DNA from: DATKGX01 sp035510555 | GTDB taxonomy: Bacteria > Patescibacteriota > Microgenomatia > Levybacterales > UBA12049 | Length of the DNA stretch: 11,243 nt | Assembly (NCBI GenBank): GCA_035510555.1 | Contig: DATKGX010000018.1 | Span: forward strand, 1 to 11,243 | Reading direction: 5' to 3' | In this document: piece after piece, positions 8,010 through 11,243 of the stretch | Numbering within the stretch: the stretch's first letter is position 1 | Layout: each line of letters opens with the position of its first letter | The notes under the pieces: generated by a model | Seen by the model: the letters and a program-made list of their open reading frames with translations, nothing else | Told to the model about the DNA's origin: nothing | Database searches by the model: none | Translations under genes and position numbers: made by a program

Positions 8010-8087
8010 GGGGTGGTAGCTCAGTTTGGTTAGAGCGCTTCCCTGTCACGGAAGAGGTCGCGGGTTCGAGTCCCGTTCACCCCGCCA
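8010..8087 (+). tRNA. tRNA-Asp, anticodon GUC, with encoded CCA
   Basis: A complete cloverleaf can be folded. The acceptor GGGGTGG pairs with TCACCCC (last pair G-U). The anticodon stem CTTCC/GGAAG holds the loop CTGTCAC with anticodon GTC. The T arm GCGGG-TTCGAGT-CCCGT is normal, and the discriminator is G as expected for Asp tRNAs. The 3' CCA is encoded (8085-8087). The tRNA is read on the plus strand, divergent from polX. Confidence 0.97.
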
Positions 8088-8153
8088 GATACCATGCAGC
8101 ATCTGGCTGCGCCAAACAAAATCTGTCTGACCGGATATCGAATGGTATCCGGC
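8088..8153 (+). other. Structured RNA segment between tRNA-Asp and the lysM gene
   Basis: Three pairings are possible. GCAGC/GCTGC (8096-8100 with 8106-8110) forms a small hairpin. CCGGATA/TATCCGG (8131-8137 with 8146-8152) forms a perfect 7-bp hairpin. GATACCAT (8088-8095) is an exact reverse complement of ATGGTATC (8142-8149), so a long-range helix would compete with the second hairpin. No run of T follows, so this is not a standard terminator. It may be an mRNA leader or a processing element; the function is unknown. Confidence 0.5.
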
Positions 8154-8171
8154 CCTCAAAGTCCTGCCTGG

Positions 8172-8178
8172 AAAGGAG
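8172..8178 (+). promoter_or_regulatory. Shine-Dalgarno site of the lysM gene
   Basis: AAAGGAG lies six bases before the ATG at 8185. It is a strong, well-spaced site that fixes the start. It contrasts with the leaderless-looking pyrG and rplS further right. Confidence 0.9.
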
Positions 8179-8184
8179 TTATAA

Positions 8185-8772
8185 ATGCCAAGAACAAAAA
8201 AAACAAAACAGGCTTCAGTCAAAAAGAAAGGATTTTTGTCACAAATTAAATGGGGTGAATCTTACACCAGTCTTTTCCTAGGTGCTGTTGTAGTAGTGGT
8301 CGCTTTGGTTTTAGCTTTTTCATTCATTAGGTCCAGAAACAATTCCAATCAAGGACAAACCCAATCGACTTCGACAGTGGCGAAAGAGCAATCAAAAGTA
8401 ATGCCAAAAACATACACAGTTCAATCGGGAGATTATCTGTGGTCAATTGCCGAAAAGATTTACGGCTCCGGCTACAACTGGGTTGACTTATCAAGCGCTA
8501 ATCATTTGGAAAATCCAGGAACTATCTACGCGGGAACAAAATTAGTCGTTCCTGATGTCGCGCCAAAAACTTTAACGGCCCAAGTTGAACCGGCGCAAGT
8601 GCAAAACCCGATTACCGGCAGTACTTATACCGTTGCAAAAGGTGATTTTCTTTGGGATATCGCGGTTAGAGCTTACGGAGACGGTTACAGATGGGTGGAT
8701 ATTGCCAATGCTAATAATTTAGCAGATCCAAACATAATCTTTTCCGGAAACGTTCTGCAACTGCCAAGATAA
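8185..8772 (+). CDS. Membrane-anchored protein with two LysM domains
   Basis: The 195-residue product begins with a lysine-rich cytoplasmic tail (residues 1-22) and one strong membrane helix (about 27-48), predicting a type II membrane protein facing the cell wall. A polar, Gln/Ser/Thr-rich linker (50-73) leads to two LysM domains at about 76-123 and 147-194. Each has the pattern YTV..GD.LW.IA, a YG.GY.WVD segment, an N.L..P region and a final hydrophobic L.VP or LQLP strand. LysM domains bind N-acetylglucosamine-containing glycans such as peptidoglycan. No catalytic domain is present, so it may tether the envelope or partner with a cell-wall enzyme; that is inference. The two domains are similar enough to suggest an internal duplication. 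The gene sits between two tRNA genes. Confidence 0.9.
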   Translation: MPRTKKTKQASVKKKGFLSQIKWGESYTSLFLGAVVVVVALVLAFSFIRSRNNSNQGQTQSTSTVAKEQSKVMPKTYTVQSGDYLWSIAEKIYGSGYNWVDLSSANHLENPGTIYAGTKLVVPDVAPKTLTAQVEPAQVQNPITGSTYTVAKGDFLWDIAVRAYGDGYRWVDIANANNLADPNIIFSGNVLQLPR

Positions 8773-8786
8773 AAATAGTATTTAGT

Positions 8787-8796
8787 AGTAAGCATT
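8787..8796 (+). repeat. Short direct repeat, copy 1 (AGTAAGCATT)
   Basis: The same ten bases recur at 8939-8948. Both copies lie upstream of a promoter -10 box (tRNA-Gly and pyrG), but at different distances, so a shared regulatory role is uncertain. Confidence 0.35.
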
Positions 8797-8808
8797 AAGT
8801 ATCTGTTG

Positions 8809-8814
8809 TATAAT
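8809..8814 (+). promoter_or_regulatory. Predicted -10 element of tRNA-Gly
   Basis: A perfect TATAAT ends 14 bases before the tRNA, placing the transcription start near 8821 with a leader of about eight bases. No good -35 hexamer is found at 16-18 bases upstream, so the promoter is only partly supported. Confidence 0.6.
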
Positions 8815-8828
8815 ATTCCGTGAGTATC

Positions 8829-8899
8829 GCGGGATTAGTACAATGGTAGTATGCTACCTTCCCAAGGTGGAGACACGAGTTCGATTCTCGCATCCCGCT
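8829..8899 (+). tRNA. tRNA-Gly, anticodon CCC, no encoded CCA
   Basis: Acceptor GCGGGAT pairs fully with ATCCCGC (8892-8898). The D arm GTAC/GTAT, anticodon stem CTACC/GGTGG with loop TTCCCAA (anticodon CCC), and T arm with TTCGATT loop all fold. There is one A-C mismatch at the base of the T stem. The discriminator is T8899 and is followed by CAG, so CCA must be added after transcription. It reads GGG codons. Confidence 0.95.
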
Positions 8900-8938
8900 C
8901 AGAAGGTCTGTCACGTTTGACGCGATCTGCCGCTCAAA

Positions 8939-8948
8939 AGTAAGCATT
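8939..8948 (+). repeat. Short direct repeat, copy 2 (AGTAAGCATT)
   Basis: Second copy of the ten-base sequence at 8787-8796. Its last two bases are the first two of the pyrG -35 box TTGACG. Confidence 0.35.
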
Positions 8949-8975
8949 GACGATTGGGGAATCGTTTGATAATAT
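8947..8975 (+). promoter_or_regulatory. Predicted promoter of pyrG, adjacent to its start codon
   Basis: TTGACG (8947-8952), a 17-base spacer and TAATAT (8970-8975), with an extended -10 TG at 8967-8968. An overlapping GATAAT at 8968-8973 is an alternative -10. Either places the transcription start at or beside the GTG at 8981. Confidence 0.7.
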
Positions 8976-8980
8976 AAGTC

Positions 8981-10660
8981 GTGCCCGCAAGAAGTATTAA
9001 AAAACAGGCTACGAAATACATCTTTGTCTCCGGAGGAGTCATTTCAGGCATCGGTAAGGGTACCACTTCCGCTTCTATCGCTCTTTTATTAAAAGCTGCC
9101 GGTTATAAAGTTGCTCCGCTAAAATTTGAAAACTATTTAAATCTTGACGCCGGAACAATCAATCCAATTGAGCATGGCGATCCGTTTTTGTGCGACGACG
9201 GAACAGAGGCAGACATGGATATCGGCAGCTACGAAAAATTCTTAAACGAAGACATGGGCAAAGACAACTTTGTTACCATGGGCCAAATTTACAAAACAGT
9301 CATTGACCGCGAGAGACGCTTTGAGTATGACGGCGAAGATGTTGAAGCAATTCCTTACATTACCGATGAAATAATTTCCAGAGTGGAAAATTTAGGACGA
9401 AAAAAAGACGCTGATATCGTCATGATTGAGCTGGGCGGCACAGCGGGGGAATACCAAAACGTTTTTTACTACGAAGCCTCCCGCATGATGACCTTAAAAA
9501 AACCCAACGATGTTTTACATGTACACGTTTCTTATGTTCCAACGCCCGGTCATTTGGGTGAACCAAAAACCAAACCGGCTCAACTCTCGGTGCGGACTTT
9601 AAATTCAATGGGAATCCAGCCGGATTTTGTCATAACACGCGGCGAAAAATATCTTGACCAAAGACGCAAAGACCGTTTGGCGCTTTTCTGCAACATGCAT
9701 AAAGACGACATTATTTCCAATCCCGATCTTCCCTCGGTTTACGAAATCCCGATGGTTTTACATCAGCAGGAATTAGAAACAAAAATCATGAAAAAGTTAG
9801 GCCTGCCGGTTAGAAAAGCCGACCTTAAACCTTGGCAGAAATTTGTCGATAGTACCAAAAATACCAAAGGTACGGTGGAAATTGCCATTGTGGGAAAATA
9901 CTTTGGCACAGGCGAATATCAATTGCGTGATTCCTACGCGGCGCTTTTTGACGCCATCGATCACGCGGCGTGGGCAGACGGCGTTAATGTTAAAACAAAA
10001 TGGGTAGATGCCGAAAAAGTCGAGAAAGAGGGCGCGGAGAAAATTATTGGCAAACCGGCAGGAATAATTGTGCCGATTGGTTGGGGCGAAAGAGGCGCGG
10101 AGGGGATGATTGCGGCCGCTTCTTATGCCAGAATCAACAAGATTCCATACTTGGGGCTTTGTTACGGTATGCAGTTGGCGGTAATTGCTTTTGCCAGAGA
10201 TGTTTTAGGCTTTAAAGATGCCAATACTGAAGAAAACGACAAGAAAACTAAACATCCGGTAATCCATTTTATTCCCAAGCAGAAAGAGTTGGTTAAACAT
10301 CGGGCTTATGGCGGTACAATGCGGCTGGGCGGTTGGGATGCCAAAGTAAAACAGGGAACAAGAGCGTTTGAAATCTACAAAAATTATCATGATTTTAAAA
10401 ATGAAGAAAAAGGCATTACCAGCGAGAGGCACAGACACAGGTATGAATTTAATGATGATTTTGCCAAAGACTTTGAAAAAAACGGCATGGTAATTTCCGC
10501 CCGCTCTGTGATTGAAAACTTAGCCGAAATAGTTGAGCTACCACAAAAAACTCACCCGTTTTACATGGGAACGCAGGGGCATCCTGAGTATAAAAGTCGG
10601 CCGCTTAGACCACACCCAATTTTCTTGGACTTTATTAAAGCCTGCAAAAGTAATTCTTGA
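8981..10660 (+). CDS. pyrG: CTP synthase, glutamine-hydrolysing
   Basis: CTP synthase makes CTP from UTP, ATP and glutamine, the last step of de novo pyrimidine nucleotide synthesis. The 559-residue product has the synthetase domain (P-loop GGVISGIGKG at 18-27, with K26; LDAGTINPIEHGD; magnesium ligands equivalent to D80 and E150) and a class I glutaminase domain (nucleophile C394 in GLCYGMQ; H534 and E536 in GHPEY). The start is a GTG; no other usual start codon lies between it and the conserved TKYIFVSGG segment, and no Shine-Dalgarno site precedes it. The N-terminus is about eight residues longer than E. coli PyrG. Several near-invariant motifs are altered: GTAGEYQN in place of GTVGDIES, KFENY for KLDPY, PIGWG for PGGFG, CYGMQ for CLGMQ. 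It is a divergent but apparently active member. Confidence 0.96.
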   Translation: MPARSIKKQATKYIFVSGGVISGIGKGTTSASIALLLKAAGYKVAPLKFENYLNLDAGTINPIEHGDPFLCDDGTEADMDIGSYEKFLNEDMGKDNFVTMGQIYKTVIDRERRFEYDGEDVEAIPYITDEIISRVENLGRKKDADIVMIELGGTAGEYQNVFYYEASRMMTLKKPNDVLHVHVSYVPTPGHLGEPKTKPAQLSVRTLNSMGIQPDFVITRGEKYLDQRRKDRLALFCNMHKDDIISNPDLPSVYEIPMVLHQQELETKIMKKLGLPVRKADLKPWQKFVDSTKNTKGTVEIAIVGKYFGTGEYQLRDSYAALFDAIDHAAWADGVNVKTKWVDAEKVEKEGAEKIIGKPAGIIVPIGWGERGAEGMIAAASYARINKIPYLGLCYGMQLAVIAFARDVLGFKDANTEENDKKTKHPVIHFIPKQKELVKHRAYGGTMRLGGWDAKVKQGTRAFEIYKNYHDFKNEEKGITSERHRHRYEFNDDFAKDFEKNGMVISARSVIENLAEIVELPQKTHPFYMGTQGHPEYKSRPLRPHPIFLDFIKACKSNS

Positions 10661-10685
10661 GTAATTCCAAAACTTAAGGTATAAT
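10657..10685 (+). promoter_or_regulatory. Predicted promoter of rplS, overlapping the pyrG stop codon
   Basis: TTGAGT (10657-10662) contains the pyrG stop TGA (10658-10660). A spacer of exactly 17 bases leads to a perfect TATAAT (10680-10685). The rplS ATG begins eight bases after the -10, so the transcript is predicted to have no or almost no leader. It probably also drives the yraN gene. Confidence 0.75.
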
Positions 10686-10693
10686 AATTAGCT

Positions 10694-10978
10694 ATGATTT
10701 CAACTATTGATTTTGTTCCGGGAGATGTCGTTAAGGTTTCTCAAAAAATTCAGGAAGGCGAAAAAACCAGAACGCAGATTTTTGAAGGCGTGGTGTTAGC
10801 TATTAAAGGCCGCGGCGAAAATAAAATGTTCACCGTTCGGAAGTTGGTTGGTGATATTGCGGTAGAGAGAATTTTTCCGATTGGCTCACCCAGTATCGAA
10901 AAAGTGACCGTTAAATCCCATTCAAAAAACACCGTCAGAAGAGCTAAACTTTATTACTTAAGGACAAATAAGAAATAA
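10694..10978 (+). CDS. rplS: 50S ribosomal protein L19 (bL19)
   Basis: bL19 lies at the 30S-50S interface of the ribosome. The 94-residue product shows the family core: FVPGDVVKVSQKI (7-19), the RTQIFEGVVLAIKGRG block (26-41), FTVRKLVGDIAVERIFPIGSPSIEKV (46-71) and the RRAKLYYLR ending (82-90). It is shorter than the usual length of about 115 residues: only six residues precede the FVPGD motif, and only four follow YYLR. No in-frame upstream start is consistent with the promoter spacing, so the short form looks genuine. No Shine-Dalgarno site is present. It is followed after five bases by yraN. Confidence 0.96.
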   Translation: MISTIDFVPGDVVKVSQKIQEGEKTRTQIFEGVVLAIKGRGENKMFTVRKLVGDIAVERIFPIGSPSIEKVTVKSHSKNTVRRAKLYYLRTNKK

Positions 10979-10983
10979 TTTAA

Positions 10984-11243
10984 ATGTTTATTCCCAACGC
11001 AATTGCCCGGCTTGGAGAAGATAAAGCCTGTAAATTCCTCGTAAGTAAAGGTTACAAAATCATCGATAGGAACTTCCGCAAAGGTTACGGAGAAATTGAT
11101 ATCATCGCAACTTTTCAAAATATTTTAGTCTTCATTGAAGTTAAAACCAGAACCACTGGACTTTATGGTGGTGCAATCGAAGCCATCAGTTACTCAAAAT
11201 TACATAAATTGATAAGAACCTGCGAATATTACAAAATGCTCCA
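10984..11243 (+). CDS. yraN: YraN/UPF0102 family putative endonuclease-fold protein, C-terminus cut off by window edge
   Basis: The ATG five bases after the rplS stop opens 86 codons that continue past the window. The protein starts MFIPNAIARLGEDKACKFL and shows the UPF0102 core: GYKIIDRNFR, GEID (36-39, with E37 and D39) and FIEVKTR (50-56, with E52 and K54). These match the PD-(D/E)XK nuclease-like active-site pattern of the family, which is distantly related to Holliday junction resolvases. A biochemical role is not established for most members. Family length is about 115-125 residues, so roughly 30-40 residues are missing. No ribosome binding site is seen; the close spacing suggests coupling to rplS. 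Confidence 0.93.
   Translation, partial: MFIPNAIARLGEDKACKFLVSKGYKIIDRNFRKGYGEIDIIATFQNILVFIEVKTRTTGLYGGAIEAISYSKLHKLIRTCEYYKML

Noticed and set aside
8131..8152. Hairpin as an intrinsic terminator after tRNA-Asp
   Set aside because: The stem is only 7 bp and is followed by CCCTCAAAG with no T run; it would also cut off the lysM gene from the only clear upstream promoter.
1..11243. Alternative genetic code with TGA read as an amino acid
   Set aside because: TGA ends murT and pyrG at the expected family lengths, and no gene needs TGA read-through.
1..11243. CRISPR array, insertion sequence or prophage
   Set aside because: No regularly spaced repeats, transposase or integrase motifs or phage genes were seen; nearly all bases belong to housekeeping genes.

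Overview
The window looks like a piece of the chromosome of a small-genome bacterium, most likely a member of the Candidate Phyla Radiation (Patescibacteria). The grounds are AT-rich, tightly packed genes with overlapping stops and starts, a divergent CTP synthase, a short bL19, and the gene mix. The lineage is inferred from style and not proven. TGA ends murT and pyrG, and TGA, TAA and TAG are all used as stops, so the code is standard bacterial. This argues against lineages that read TGA as glycine.

Left part (1-7911, minus strand): one compact run of eight genes read in the order polX, lemA, htpX, murT, gatD, gatC, gatA, gatB (gatB runs off the left edge). Gaps are 2-16 bases or the genes overlap (ATGA at murT/gatD, TAATG at gatD/gatC and gatC/gatA, 11 bases at gatA/gatB). 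The run combines DNA repair (PolX), membrane quality control (LemA, HtpX), lipid II amidation (MurT-GatD) and the tRNA-dependent amidotransferase (GatCAB). Both amidating systems spend glutamine and ATP.

Middle (7912-8980): a divergent intergenic region, tRNA-Asp(GUC) with an encoded CCA, a structured 97-base leader, a membrane-anchored double-LysM protein, and tRNA-Gly(CCC) without an encoded CCA. All of these are read on the plus strand.

Right part (8981-11243, plus strand): pyrG (CTP synthase), rplS (bL19) and the start of a YraN/UPF0102 gene. pyrG and rplS each have a good promoter whose -10 element lies only 5-8 bases before the start codon, so both mRNAs are predicted to be leaderless. 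In contrast, lemA and the lysM gene have strong Shine-Dalgarno sites.

Most genes are ordinary housekeeping genes. The best leads are the predicted leaderless starts, the natural substitutions in the nucleotide-feedback loop and oxyanion loop of CTP synthase, the competing hairpins between tRNA-Asp and the lysM gene, and the fusion of two glutamine-dependent amidation systems into one translationally coupled run. No CRISPR array, mobile element, prophage or clear unknown defence system was seen.
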